A stretch of DNA of 64,000 bases from the NCBI GenBank assembly GCA_950022655.1, contig OX465584.1, positions 28,493,469 through 28,557,468 on the forward strand. The letters are read 5' to 3'. The notes under the pieces were generated by a model. It made no database searches, was not told the origin of the DNA, and saw nothing but the letters and a program-made list of their open reading frames with translations. Position 1 is the stretch's first letter; each line of letters starts with the position of its first letter. The position numbers were made by a program, and so were the translations under genes. Origin of the DNA: Alentia gelatinosa (Eukaryota > Annelida > Polychaeta > Phyllodocida > Polynoidae). Shown here in pieces: positions 36,000 through 48,400 of this stretch.

Positions 36000-36186
36000 A
36001 AGTGAATGAGTTGCCAAAAAGGGATGAGGGTAAAATGAAACGATGTGTGTGGTGAGAGGTTTGGTGAAGGAATGGGGCGCAGGCGGTCTGTGTGCGCCAG
36101 ATGAGGTGTGAGGTGAGGTTGGTGTGAGATCTGTCCACCAGACGTCAGCAGTGACCAGTCCCACCCAACCGGTGGGACCACACAAT
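36000..36186 (-). repeat. A1/leader region of element 2
   Basis: On the minus strand: ATTGTGTGGTCCCACCGGTTGG at the edge, CACTGCTGACGTCTGG, then a pyrimidine-rich leader of CTCACC and CACAC units. It is related to 27100-27276 and to the fragment at 22738, and more distantly to element 1 A1 (GGTCATTGCTCC). It probably contains the promoter. Confidence 0.6.
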
Positions 36187-36704
36187 TGGGAATGTTGGGA
36201 AAACACATTTAGATCAATTGGATTATATTAATTGTAACATTCCGTTACAAAATTATGATATAAGTTACATTCTTTCTTTTCATTGGGATAGATCCGTCAA
36301 TACAAGACTTCGCTCTGCCATCTGTAAGTGACGGTATAAGGTTAGAGATTTCTTTCATCTGCCTAGGTACATTCGCTATTACATCTCGTAAGTAATGAAT
36401 ACTAATAAACATAACTAGAAGAGAAACTATTGATACATAAGGATGATGAATTTATATCAGGGATAGGTAATAATGAACATGAGGATGTAGCTAGGGTTGT
36501 TATGCCGTCAAAGTCATCAAACAAGCCAATAACTGTACTACACGTTAATCCCATGTGATATCACTTGGTGAACCATTTACTACTTTGCAGATATAGATCT
36601 TTAAATTGACTTTATATTAACAGATAACACAGATAACATGTATTAAAAGACTTCATCTACATTGTGGGGATATTTAAGTGAATGAATTCCATTTGAAAAG
36701 TGTG
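36187..36704. other. Intergenic, nothing recognised
   Basis: AT-rich spacer between element 2 and the LINE fragment, with no repeat or gene seen. Confidence 0.5.
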
Positions 36705-37440
36705 CTAGGGGGTACTAACCATTGTATTCCAAGTTGTTTCAAATTTGTACACATCACCAAGTGAAATCACTAATCCATGCGATTGACCAGTAAAAGGAGC
36801 ATCCCTGAGAGTACCATATATATATATATATGTATATACTCTTTCAAACAGCGCTTCCCTACCTGTAAGACCGGGAGTGTTAAATAAGTTTGTATTAGCG
36901 ACTACACTGTCAATATCCTCAATATCTTCAACATCCTCAGACAAAGGCTCGCCCAAGGTGACAAAATACTTATTCATAAATTTAGGAAGGTCCATCTGAT
37001 TTACCGGTTGCTTTGTAGTTTCATTTATAATATTGACCGGGGAAGTTTCATTATTTGGGTCATAGAGCATTTTGATATCATGCCAAAATCTGTATGGATT
37101 GTGCGGGGACTCCTCTATTTGTGTTTTCCAATAAGTATGTTTTGCCTTTACTAACTCTGAGCTAATTAGCCTATTAAGTCTAGTAATTTTATTCAAAATT
37201 ACTTGATTACCAATTTGTTTATAAAAAGGTCAGTTGTTCTTTCCGTTCTACCATTAAATCTTGGATGGAATCAGTAGTCCAAACCGTTTTTCTCTCTTAA
37301 AATGCATAGTCTTTATTGGACAGTTTTTTAAGTATTCCTCTAACTCCACATGTTCTAACTTCCCTGAACAAGGTCTTGCTGGCAATTGTAGCATAGCATT
37401 AGTGTGATTAGCAGTCAACCATGTCTCGCCATATCTCATA
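36705..37440 (-). pseudogene. LINE ORF2 remnant (endonuclease-RT linker region)
   Basis: The minus-strand frame from 37196 reads RLISSELVKAKHTYWKTQIE, PYRFWHDIKMLY, LPKFMNKYFVTLGEPL. These correspond to the linker between the AP endonuclease and RT in many LINEs (typically KxxYWxxxI...NPKxFWxxIxxL...FxxFFxxVG). Upstream (37440-37200), with a frameshift, PIKTMHFKREK and WTTDSIQDLMVERKEQL match the preceding W(I/F)TDxxxxLMxER block. The (TA)n tract at 36815-36831 interrupts the end. The RT core is missing. Confidence 0.65.
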
Positions 37441-37754
37441 ATGTCCAGGTCCCGATATAACTATCCAACTTCCTCTATATGCCTGAATAAGCTACGAACA
37501 TTCATATAGCCAAGTTTCATCCCATCTTTATCTATAACTGAAATATTTTAGTTTATTACTATATACCGGTGCACGAATGTCTCACTTTTATGCACTAGCA
37601 GAAAATATACCGTTCGGCCGCACCGTGGCGTAAAATATTTTTACGCCACACCGTACCACGTGATCTGTTGACATCATCGGAACAAAAAATAAACAAACAA
37701 AATGGCGGCCGTTCCCCTCGATTCGTATGGTATTTTAATCGAATTTCGGTATAT
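37441..37754 (+). promoter_or_regulatory. Palindrome and YY1-like/E-box cluster
   Basis: GTGGCGTAAAATATTTTTACGCCAC (37625-37649) is a 25-bp perfect palindrome apart from the centre. CCACGTGATC follows at 37656 and CAAAATGGCGGCC at 37697, the classic YY1 binding form. The ATG at 37702 opens only about 40 codons (MAAVPLDSYGIL...). This could be a promoter with a short first exon, or part of a transposon end. I see no downstream gene that would use it. Confidence 0.3.
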
Positions 37755-37871
37755 AGTAATAAAAAGACATAGTGAGTGTGGCCGAATTCCATCTGTTCCT
37801 CGATATTTTGGTCAGAAATATCTCTGAACAGATTCCATTCGGCCACACTAACCATGTCTTTCTATATTACT
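37755..37871. repeat. Foldback element
   Basis: An inverted repeat with arms AGTAATAAAAAGACAT...GTGTGGCCGAATTCCATCTGTTCC and GAACAGATTCCATTCGGCCACAC...ATGTCTTTCTATATTACT. One arm and the centre recur at 14403-14450, so it is a dispersed family. Confidence 0.65.
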
Positions 37872-38529
37872 TACAGTTTGATGAATTGCATTAGGTGAGG
37901 AGATAACTAACCATTTAGAATGGCATACAAATTACAAATGTTCATCATATTATTTTACATATTCCATACAAACATGCATCTAATTCAGTTCAAGTACCAT
38001 GATTACGTATAACCACGTAGAATCCTGAATATAATCAGTATATCAGATCATAGTCACAAATAAACCCGCATGATGTGAATAACTTAGTCAACAGGCAAAG
38101 TATAAAGCTGATCAATAATGAGGGAAACAGGCGAGTAAATAGCGAATACTGCATCTAAAAAGACTCGGCTCGCTGAGAGATGTATTGATATAAACAAATT
38201 TAATTCAACAAAACAAAAAAACAATGAGCAGCACTAATACAAGTCTCTGCTAATTCACAAGTGTCTGTTATTCATAATATTGTTCAGAAGCGCTCTCATA
38301 ACGAGATCAACCATCTTTTAAGCGAAGTGCCCTGTAGCATTGCATCCATTGTCCAACTTGGCGAGAGAGTGCGTGTTACATCTTCTAGAGCACCTATATC
38401 TGTGAATAACGTGATGTATTCTCGGCTTGTAGAGTCGCTCGGCATCATTCAGCTTACCCAATTAGACGGAGGATTCGGTTGTTCACTTCGGATTGCTGGT
38501 AGTCATATAGACTGTTTCCTTTGTTGTAT
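37872..38529. other. Intergenic, nothing recognised
   Basis: No recognisable gene. The open frame at 38261-38572 (about 100 codons) has ordinary composition but no motif I know. Confidence 0.4.
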
Positions 38530-38700
38530 TGGTGAAGATCGATTGAATACGTTGTTACAAAAACGGGTTTAAAGCGGGTGTCTGCTCCTCTGAGTAGTCT
38601 CTGCGCAATATCCTCCCATACGCTCGGATATTACTACGCGTCAACCTCTCAGAGCATACAACCGTTTGTATCTGAAACTAGTCAATATTGTGCATGTCAT
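38530..38700 (-). repeat. Second foldback family, copy at 38.6 kb
   Basis: Bases 38607-38691 match the reverse complement of 60890-60975 (CAATATCCT..CAT.CGCTCGGATATTACTACGCGTCAA...GTATCTGAAAC.AGTCAATAT). Flanking CTCTGAG (38589-38595) pairs with CTCAGAG (38647-38653), whereas at 60.9 kb the equivalent pair is GGCGTTG/CAACGCC. The outer arms are less well preserved here. Confidence 0.6.
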
Positions 38701-38828
38701 CATTTCTGTGCCCACAATAATCGCATCGAATTGCATCGATTGATTAAGATCTCCATTAATTCAGTTAAAAATTATCCTCGAGAGTGAACTGAAAAGTTTA
38801 CCGATGGATCCTACTGCTCCATGAGGCA

Positions 38829-39150
38829 TACTATCGTAAAACCGGATGAGTTTAAATCTTAGCTCCCGTATGCCACGACTGGCATTTGGCGTAGTGATAT
38901 CACGAGGCGGAGCCGAGTGGTATCCGGAACCAAACGCCAGGAGTGGCATACGGGAGCCAAAATTAAAACGAATCAGGTTTTGATTTTATCCTACCCTTCT
39001 CTACAATATTTTGATATCAAAATCATGAATGAAAATCATCAAAATTCTGTATGCCCCTAGTAGCATACAAACGTCCGTATGCCAGTCAGCGTGGCATACG
39101 GAATCTCAATGTTAAGCCTATGGGATTTTATATTAGGGGTAGGATAAACG
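38829..39150 (-). repeat. Foldback repeat, apex family copy
   Basis: Arms GCTCCCGTATGCCACGACTGGC and GCCAGGAGTGGCATACGGGAGC, apex GGCGGAGCC at 38906-38914. Then come the hinge AAAACGAATCAGGTTTTGATTTTATCC, the small palindrome GTATGCCAGTCAGCGTGGCATAC, CAATGTTAAGCCTATGGGATTTTATATTAGGGGTAGGAT. Flanking TACTATCGTAAAAC matches the outer end of the 19-kb copy. It lies just upstream of the likely first exon of the SLC1 gene. Confidence 0.8.
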
Positions 39151-39159
39151 GGAATACAG

Positions 39160-39406
39160 TCCTGAAATCACTAGTGTCAGTGGATTGTGGACGCGGTCGC
39201 GGTTGACAGAGCCGTTGTCTAGCTGCAGCTCATATGGATTGCTCATATAGCCACACATACTAAGCGCTGGGCGTCCACTTGACTCGAGGCTGTGTCTGCG
39301 CAAACATCACCGAGGGTGAACGCCAGGCAGGTACCGTCAGTCAGCGGCAGAACACCCGTTAAACCAGCGTGCATCGCCTGCAGCATCGTCTACAACGACC
39401 AACACA
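39160..39406 (+). other. Possible 5' non-coding exon / promoter of the SLC1 gene
   Basis: A GC-richer island in AT-rich DNA that ends ACGACCAACACA|GTAAGT (donor at 39407). Coding exon 1 starts exactly at its ATG directly after an acceptor (42377/42378), so an upstream non-coding exon must exist, and this is the best candidate in the preceding 3 kb. The transcription start cannot be placed. Confidence 0.3.
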
Positions 39407-42377
39407 GTAAGTCATGTGATCAGTACTCTTCGGAAACAAGGATACTGTTTCTGTATACTTCGGCATAGGTTCATCTGATCGTCAATTTTACCACCTATCT
39501 ATCACCTACAGCCATATATAGTATATCTGTTTTCGTATTATTATTATTATAAAGCTTGAAATAGCTATCGTTTACCTTCGCCTATGGATGATTTGTGGGG
39601 TTTCGCCGCCGTGCATACCCCGTAGACGTTACGTTATACCCCGTAAGCCATATGTAAATACGACACCCATGGGTGGGAACGGGCGGTATACCTAGGACAT
39701 ACGGTCACAGGTATATATTATGATAAGTTCTCCTCCATTAGTACAGTTTCCCTTTCACTATAACTTTTATATTTTAGTACTTAATGTGGTATTAGTATGA
39801 GTCGCACGCACGCACCGGGCATCCATCACAGGGAGGGAGACTTCATAGACCAGACAAGAGAGAGCGGGAAATAGTACATGGTCCTTGAGGATGCGATTAA
39901 TTGGACATCTAATGTCCCACTCGTTATCCAATGGTACCCACTCATGTTGATTATTTTGGGGTATTGTTATTGATCATATCTGATATTTATGTAAACACGC
40001 AGTTCGCGACTTTGTTTCTGAGTGAAAGCGGCCATTACCACCGGAATAGTGTTGGAGTGGTTAGATAAAACAGGTGTCAGGTTTCGTTACGGAGATACAG
40101 GTCCTCTTGAATTCAGGAGCGTTTTTTACATTGAGAATAATTCAACAATCCCGTGAGCATTGCAGAACAATTTGGCAACCAGATAGCACGTAAGTTAGAG
40201 GATAGCACAAGATTTTCTTTCCGTTGGTCTCAAACCGTTTGTTGTAGTATAAACATCCTGTATCATTTGATGTGGCAAGCATGTGTCTTGAATCTGTCAA
40301 ATGATTAATCGCTTGTGTTTCAGCTGTTGATACTCGTGGGAACTACCAGACCAATTCTTAATTTGATTTCTTGATACTTTTTATAACGTTGCTGGTAAAT
40401 ATATGTCTTGTCACGCTATATTTCACATTGAACTACAATTACTATCACTGTAAACAAGATGCGTTGTGTTCATATGCATAAAGCAAGTGTATTTAAAAAT
40501 GCATATGAATTCATGTGGTGTGTGGACTTTCGAACTAGTGTATTAACGACTGAAGCCAACGCTCCGTGTATCCTGGCGCTAGATCACTAACCCGGAACTT
40601 GGATCGGTTTACCTGCCACTGGATATTCACTATAGGTGGTTCATAAGTGATCAGTGATTCTAGGCTTTTTTCGTGTCATCAACTTCTGCTGAAATTCACG
40701 GGAGCTTCCTAATTCGGTGACACGTAAGGTAGCCTATCTGCAGAGCCAGAAACAAGGATTTCTATTGTCTTACCCTTCTGATAAAGTGCGTTTACAAGCG
40801 TAATACGGAGAGACGTTTGTATCCTAATATTGACCTTTGTGCTAAAGTGTCAGGGCATTTCTGGAGTACTCTGTGTAAACAGTGGGTTTAGGCGTTTTAT
40901 AGTAGTAACCCAGTTCTTGAGAACCAGACAACCCAAGCAGGATAGCATTATCTATGTCACATGGTTAGAATAGGTCACTGAGCCCTGGGCATACTCCATA
41001 CACCCTAAAGTATCTGCTTTTCAATATCAGCGTCAACCACCTGCGAGTTAATGAGGTATTTCCATCTGAAGTGATTGGTAATCCTCAGCTGGACACCCTT
41101 CTAAGATGCTCCTATATACTGGTCCCCTTACAAATACTACAAAGTTGGCACATCAACTTTACCAACACAGGCAGGATTCTCCCCCCTCTTCTAGCGTCCT
41201 CCTTTTTGGGACAATGATTGTCCTATCGTGGTATTGTGCCTGGACACACTTGCACATCTCGGTCTGTTGCTACTTAAAATGCCATTCCAGATGTTTGGTT
41301 TACTAACTGGTGATGTGCAAGTCCTAGATTCTGCTATGAGATACACCGCATATTACAGATCGGTGTTGGCCTGCTGGACGAAGGTATTGTCCAGCGATAG
41401 TTATGTAACAGGCACTTTGAAATCTTCTGGACACTATGAGCCGCGAAAAAAGGTCCATTTTCTGCAGGTCTTTACTCTATACAATGGACACTATCCTACC
41501 TGCTACATATAGCTGAACCAAGTAAAGTATTAATAGCAGCATGTCTGGTTGTCTCATTTATCTTGAAGTTATGAGTGTGTTGGCCAGCAGTGTTATATTA
41601 TCTGGTAACCAATATTTCTTAACTAAATAATGATGCAAATGCACAATACACGAAAAACGCTAAGATACACAACGATAGAGGGGTCAGAGGGGTTATATGC
41701 TACAAAAACCTTACCCTTCATTATCTACTTGCCAACTCTGTGACATTGGACGCAGAGAACCAGTGGCTAAGCGTCTCAGTGGACCGCCCCATCTATGCTG
41801 TAAGCCGTAATCATCAGCAACGAATATGTTAAAAGTATCCACTGTTAATCTACAAGAGGGTATTTTTGTGTTAAGGCACATATTAAAGTAGATCAGCAAA
41901 GGTACAAAGAAATCGAAGAGGTCATCTTTTTAAATTGGTCAGGATTAATTCTTCTACAACCTGAATTGACATTCTTATTTACGGAGGAGTTCATGTTAAA
42001 CTACATGCATTTCAATTAAAGCGTCACATGATCATGAATAACAGGCATACATACACAAGACAGGTATTCATGTGACAAAACAGCCTGAGTGGGTAGATTC
42101 ATACAGCACCCTTTCTAGTATCAGCGCGAGCTTGTGTTTGGAATGGAAAGGTGAGATAAATCTGATGTAGCACAACAGGGCCGGAAAGAAGTCTGGTGCA
42201 AGTCAGTATATCGGAGCAAATTATATATATTACCTATATAATTATATTCTTTTCTTTGAGTTGCAAAGGCGTTTATTCATTTGGTTGTTTTAAAGATCTT
42301 CCATAAATAACATGTTGCTTCCCCCTCGACTGCCTCAAAATGATTATATACTGTTTTATCTTTTTTATTTCTACTAG
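39407..42377 (+). other. Presumed first intron
   Basis: About 3 kb of AT-rich DNA ending in a good polypyrimidine tract, TTTTTTATTTCTACTAG. No other exon or repeat recognised. The open frames at 41106-41512 lack motifs. Confidence 0.4.
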
Positions 42378-42451
42378 ATGACAGACAATTCAGTCGAAAT
42401 GATAGCCACTGAGCAGAAGATCGCTATGTTGAACAAAGAACCTCAAGACAG
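42378..42451 (+). CDS. SLC1 gene coding exon 1
   Basis: Acceptor TTCTACTAG, then ATG immediately. It encodes a 24-residue polar N-terminus (MTDNSVEMIATEQK...) and ends AG|GTATGG. The leftover AG joins the A at 48210 to make Arg, and the frame then runs into RKWRSFF. No family motif, so it rests on phase, start codon and splice sites. Confidence 0.7.
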
Positions 42452-45400
42452 GTATGGATCCTCATGAAATAACTCTGTATTGTATTGCAGCAATGGTTGC
42501 AGTCCGCTGCATTTTGTGAATAATCCATATACAACATAAAAAAGTAATGGAGAATAGCCAGATTTTTGTCGCAAATATTCCATTGCTCTTCTAAATTTAG
42601 CAAGTCTACTAGTGGTATATTAGTGGTGGTGGATTTATGCCAGTACAGGAACTCCTGATCAAAATAATTATATCGATTCTGCCTATAATATTCGGCAGAG
42701 ATTTTCTATCAATATCAATATATATTTCAGCATAATTGGTACTAGTAGTAACTACATAGACTAAAATATAACTTGCCAAGTTTAAAAACGAAGAACTTTC
42801 AAAGGAAAATCAGAAAAATGGACACTTTGTGATGCTTTATTTAAAAGGAAATGAAAATCGCACCCTTTTCTATATTTTGTACATATGTTCTGTTTGATAT
42901 CTGTATTTCCCCCACGGATCTCTTTCAATATAAAAAAAAAATTGGTCTTAGTGTGTGACCTGAATGGTGAAAAAAATCTAAAGAGGTCTATTGAAGAGCC
43001 TAGCTGGCAACCTCAATTCAGCCATACGTTAAAAGCCTGCCCCCCACCTACCACGATTCTGGTCCCGATTGGCCTTACGACGGCCTTCCCGACACCATTC
43101 CAATTGAAGCGTGAGGTCTGGCAAAATCGTGATAGGTGGAACAGGTTTCTGCGATTCCGTCTACGACAGCTCACGATAGGCTGCGATTGTAAATGCCAAT
43201 CGTAGAAGTCCGGATAACTTCCAACATGTTGGAAATTTCGTAGCCTGTCGTAGGGTATTGTAGTGTATTTGAATGGGAAAATATCTCTTGTGGGTGAAAT
43301 ACTAGATGGAAAATTATGAAATTCTAGAATTAGGTAGGCCGTATACAGATATATATTCGGTGAAAATATGATATCATTTGATTAAGGATAAAGGTCTGAA
43401 AATAATAGTTTCAGATCGGAATCATGATTCTATCACAGTTATCTTTTTCAATTTGATTGTATTAGAGTCTGAAAAATAACTTCAAATTATGTTGTGAATA
43501 CCTCTAAAAAACTATTCAGATTAATTTAATGTTTCCAAAATTATAATATATTTCAATATTAAAACTCATATACATTGATACACAGATTGAATCGTGACCA
43601 TGGTTTATGTTTTTGGTCCTCCAAAGGCGTTTCTCCGCTCTACAATTTCAAACCATGTCCACGATTTGAAACTATCGGGGACCTACCGATAGGCCACGAT
43701 TTGGGCATTTCAAATCGTAGCGATCGGGAAGCATGTTGTGGCCTATCGTGGTAGGTGGGGGTCCCCTCTTAGGCTAGTCAAAACTAGAACCTAAGAAGGA
43801 CGTTCCGCTTATAAATTCATGTACAATAAGCACAATATTCCTCAGGGGAAGCATCTTATTGTTTTTGTTGCCATACTGGCCAAGAAGTAACGAACTCAAA
43901 GCTGAATTGTTTCTATTTATTGGCAAAACTATTCATTTTCTATTCATGTACAGTAAGCACAATATTCCTCAGGGGAAGCAGCTTATTGTTTTTATTGCTA
44001 TAGTGGCCAAGAAATAGCGAACTCAAAGCTGAATTGTTGCTATTTATTGGCAAAACTATTCATTTTCACTGCTGAAAATACAACGATCGGTTTCTTCTTC
44101 ATTATTTCAGAAATACCGCACATGCCTTTCTTATGTTTGTAAATGTGGTTACCAAATTTTGCTTGTGAAGAATCCTGGATATACGATTTTATGTGGATTT
44201 TCAGAAACAATGATTAAACAGAGTATAAAAGAGCATTTACCATGTATCTATGTGGTGGTTGTGTTACTCCAAACCTGGAGCCACTTGGAAATTCCTGGCA
44301 GGACTGGAGCCTACGATTACCTCCAGTATAGATAAAGAGTGCGGTTCCTTTCATGCAGACGCCACACTTTTGAAATGTTAAAATCTATTGATTTTAGAGA
44401 ACGAGCTAGGAGCTAACAACTCTGAAATCAATATTCCCTCGTGATTTACACCAATTGCTAATTCAGAAGTAGAGGTCCATCTATTTTGCATAATAATACA
44501 AACGCAGATGTTTATATTACATGATATGCAATGACGCACTAAGGTTATTTAGCATATGAGGACGTATCTGCAAGTGGGGCATGTAAAAATCATCATTTAT
44601 TACAACAGCCACTCCTGATTTAGTAATATACCCTGTAGTAAACTGTACACCAGATGACTATGCAGTTGATATAATCATGTGTTAGACTGGTAAAGATTTA
44701 AAAATTATACTATTTTCGGGATTTGCTTGATAAATATCTAAAGTTATTTTGATTCCTGTGTTGGTCTATGATTTTCAGAGACTCAATGAACGGCCGCTAT
44801 ATTGGTCAGAAATTGTTAATACAACCTGGTAAGTGATAGAGCAGACCTTATTGTCTCAAAGTGTTTTTCCCGCATGCCCACTCTGACTTAATCTGAAGAC
44901 ATAAATTCGCAATAAACAAACTTAGTGTATTAGCAAGCAGAGAAAACAGGATAACATTGGATACTACTGTTGACGAGGCAGAGAAGTGTATAAAACATCA
45001 TAATATAGCTTTGTGGGGCGACCTCTTTTCGAATTGTGCTGGTCTTGATACTGGTACCGCATTCTATTGCCAGGTTGTGTGATTGCCAGACATACTGCAC
45101 GCACAGAAAGTGTACAAAGTTGTAATTTTTTTTATACTTTTATCTTTTCATTTATGATCCACTACTCTCTACCATATAATTGGCAATAAACTAAGTTTTA
45201 TTTAGAATTGCGGAATTTATTGACAGTCACATATTAATTATTCTTTTTAGAGCTGTATAGCTACAATCTAAAAATAATGTTTCAGAAGCTATAGATTCTG
45301 TACTGAAGGACTCTGCTGTACTTTGCTGTATTCGTTCGGTAGTAGACCAATAGCTTCGACAGTATTGATGGCAACCGCCAAAATCTCAAATTCACCTTTA

Positions 45401-48400
45401 TGTAAGAATTCTACATTGCCATGCGATTGTTGGTGATGAATAAAAAGAATTTGAATTGGGGCCAAGATATATATGAGAACATAATCAAACGCCATATTTT
45501 GTTATCATTTATGGTGCAGTCAATGAAGGGTCGAAGTAAGCTATATAGACATGTTTTAGTCTGTACTGTCAATCTGATTCCAGGAGACTCCTAATGCGAA
45601 ATATTGGAAGGGGAATATATATATAAGTCTCTGTTATCAAGTTACTGTTTGCACAAAGTCAAGGACATCTTCAAATATTTTGAGTTTAGGTTTTCTGTCG
45701 CATATCTAACTGTGGTCTAAGCTGACAATACATTCATTATCCATATCAACGATGAACCTAGATCGCTGCTCTAAGCCTGACTAACAGCCATAAACTAACT
45801 GAGGGACTATAAACACCGGAGCCAGTGGAAAATAGGGATTATATTGTTATATAATTCTCCCTCCAGTTTGAATTTCAAGCGAAAACTCACACAAAAGTTT
45901 TCAAAAATGTGTCTTCTATGAATTATCATGGAAAAGAAATGCTCACACCAAGGGCAGTAAGTCTGCCAATGGCCATATTTGGAGAGTGATGTCTCGAGCC
46001 AAATTCGGAAGGCCTCATCTACTTCCGTCACGCCTATGGTTCGGATGACTATCGGGTCAATGGAATGCAATACTATTTGAATTCACTCTTTCTCCTACAC
46101 ACGAGAGGGGAGCTAATCTACACAAAGTAACAGTCAACCAAAGGTTATTTGCCATTCCCCTTTTCATTGGTCCCTGCCAGGCGCATTATGTTTTTTCCGT
46201 CCTATTTTATCTACTGATTTGTGAGACATTTCAGCCGTTTGTCTCCTTTTTTATAACGCATCCCTACAAACACGCTATGCTGGCAGGGAAAGAAAGCAGG
46301 TATACCGCCACTTTCACCAGCTTGATTACTTTAATTAAGAATTTTTAAAAAACGCAGTTACTCTTACAAAGGTCATGTAATTTATTTTTGTGCGTAAATG
46401 TCTCGACTGGGTGAACATACATAATTCAGGTTATTTAGACCCTGGAGTATCATATATTTCGTTTGCCTTTCCAGGAGTTGATTGATGATTAAACTTGCTC
46501 AATCAATAGACATGCACCACTGCCCTTTTCTGGAAATGGGATAGAATGTTGAGAGCCATTACCTGATACATACCTGCAGGCAAAAATTACCTTTACATAT
46601 GCATCGCATCCCAGACTGAATACATAATGGACGTATCTCATGTCAAGTTAGACACACACATATATATATATATGTAAAACATATAACTTCAGGTATATGT
46701 ATATATAAAGGAACGTAGGCACCACCTGTAGTCTACTTCCCCAATCAACACACTACCACTAGCGCCTGCGAGCGCACGTACGGGATACACCACTACTCAC
46801 CTGTCACCCGAACCTGAAAGACATATACTACACTACTGCCAGCCCTTGCTAAACTTTTCCATGTGGCGTTTGTTCGGTCTGCTATTGATCATGGTGGTCT
46901 GCGAATTATGTGGGACTTCTTACGATGGCCGAAGAAGGACTTGCCCTACTTGTGAAGGCCCTGGAAGTTTGGATCTAGAAAAAGCAGCTATCGACACAAC
47001 TTCAGGTGAGCCGAAATCTACAGGCGCCGAGAGCAATGCACCAGCCGGTGCAGTGTCAGGCACACCTACCATTCAGACTACAGGTGAAGTCGAGGATCAA
47101 GACGAGTTCTCTAGACTAAAGAAAGAAAATACCTTCTTTAAGTCTGAGATATTGAATATGCATTCTGAGATGTCAACATTGATGTCGATGATGGCGGAAC
47201 TCAAGATGTCTGTAGTTTCCACAAAGGGAAACCAAGATGGTGTCCCAAAACGGCGGGAAACCCGGGATGGTGATCCCCAACGACAAGCACCCCTTTCGAG
47301 CATGACCGCTCCAAGCGATCAATTACCTCCAGGGGCAATTGCTCAAGAATCCCAGAACACCGCTTTTCCTCCACTTTCAAGGGCTCCAGACGCGATATTC
47401 ACACCGGGAGGATCCACACGATCCAAGATGGCGTCCGTATAGACGGGCTGCTTAAGTACGAAAGTACTGGCAACTGTGGTGTTTCAACAATGAAACATCA
47501 GAAATAATCAGATTCCAAATGGTAGTATAAAAATCAAGTCTAAGAAGCTTAGCTTGATAAAGATAATAGAATAATCACCTCGTGACAGGTAGTGTCGAGA
47601 TTGACACAGGTTTCCTCTTTTTTTCCTAGATTTAAAAGTGGTAAGATGGCAGTGAGCTGTGGTTGCTCATTCTCGTCTAGTTAAATGGTAGCCACCACAT
47701 CGATGGCGTTAGTAGAAATATAGTCACCAGTTCCCAGTCAGTTTACGGAAATTATACTTAAATCCATATATTTCCATTGCTGTAAGTTCCATGGATTCCC
47801 AGGAGTGATTATAGGGCCTGGGCTCTAAATGTTGACTTCCATTAACAGAAAATATTGCAGAGGGCTAATATAAAATAGGAAGAAAAGACAGAATCATTCT
47901 ATTTTTGGTTCTTAGACTGCTACAACAACTGCCTAGATATCCAATATTAAAAGTGAGGGAAATAGATATCTGAATATCTAGGTGGAGCGTTGGACTGCGG
48001 GTTGATGGATCCATGCTGCAAGGCTCTACCGTGCTGCTGTGTTTCCTGTCTGTCTGTCATTCGCATCTCATTGATTCATTCTCATTTTTATCAAACGCAG
48101 AATTACAACTGCCAATTTGCTTTTGCAGGCTTTCATTGCAGTGGTCTGTAGTACAACAGCATTGGTCTTTTTATTATCAAAAAGTGACGTCTCTTTGTCT
48201 CATTGCCAGACGGAAATGGCGCTCCTTCTTCCGGGAGAACCTGTTCATCTTCCTCCTGGTGCTGGGAGTGTGCACCGGCCTCGGCCTCGGCATCGGGCTG
48301 CGCTTCGTGCCGACCTTCTCCAACCCCAAGGCGGCCACTCGTCTCATCAGCTACATCAACTTCCCCGGCGAACTGATGCTGCGGGTCATGTCCATGCTCA

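Larger units (their letters stand above)
31070..36186 (-). mobile_element. Ngaro-like tyrosine-recombinase retrotransposon (element 2)
   Basis: Read leftwards: leader/A1 (from 36186), gag (35941-34778), RT-RNase H (34745 onward), tyrosine recombinase (32536-31493) and a B1-like AT-rich region (from 31379). All three coding frames are free of premature stops, unlike element 1. The start matches the solo repeat at 27276 through ATTGTGTGGYC. The 3' AT-rich part begins GGCATTCTTGGCGTTATATA, matching the B start of element 1 (TTTTTGGCGTTTTTATACA). No second A follows, so either the right-hand A2-B2 has been lost or it is too diverged to see. Confidence 0.85.
42452..48209 (+). other. SLC1 intron 1 (coding), repeat-rich
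   Basis: Holds the 43041-43761 inverted-end element, a 127-bp tandem duplication, an exon-like segment at 44779-44828 that would break frame, and the zinc-ribbon ORF at 46861-47442. The rest is AT-rich and featureless. Confidence 0.6.

Noticed and set aside
44779..44828. Exon-like segment with strong splice sites (TTTTCAG ... CCTG|GTAAGTG) between SLC1 exons 1 and 2
   Set aside because: Its 50-nt length would shift the frame into exon 2, whereas the direct join of 42451 to 48210 is in frame. It could still be a rare alternative exon.
48013..48209. Open frame extending upstream of SLC1 exon 2
   Set aside because: The conserved protein starts right after an acceptor at 48209, and the upstream translation has no family similarity. 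It is intron read-through.
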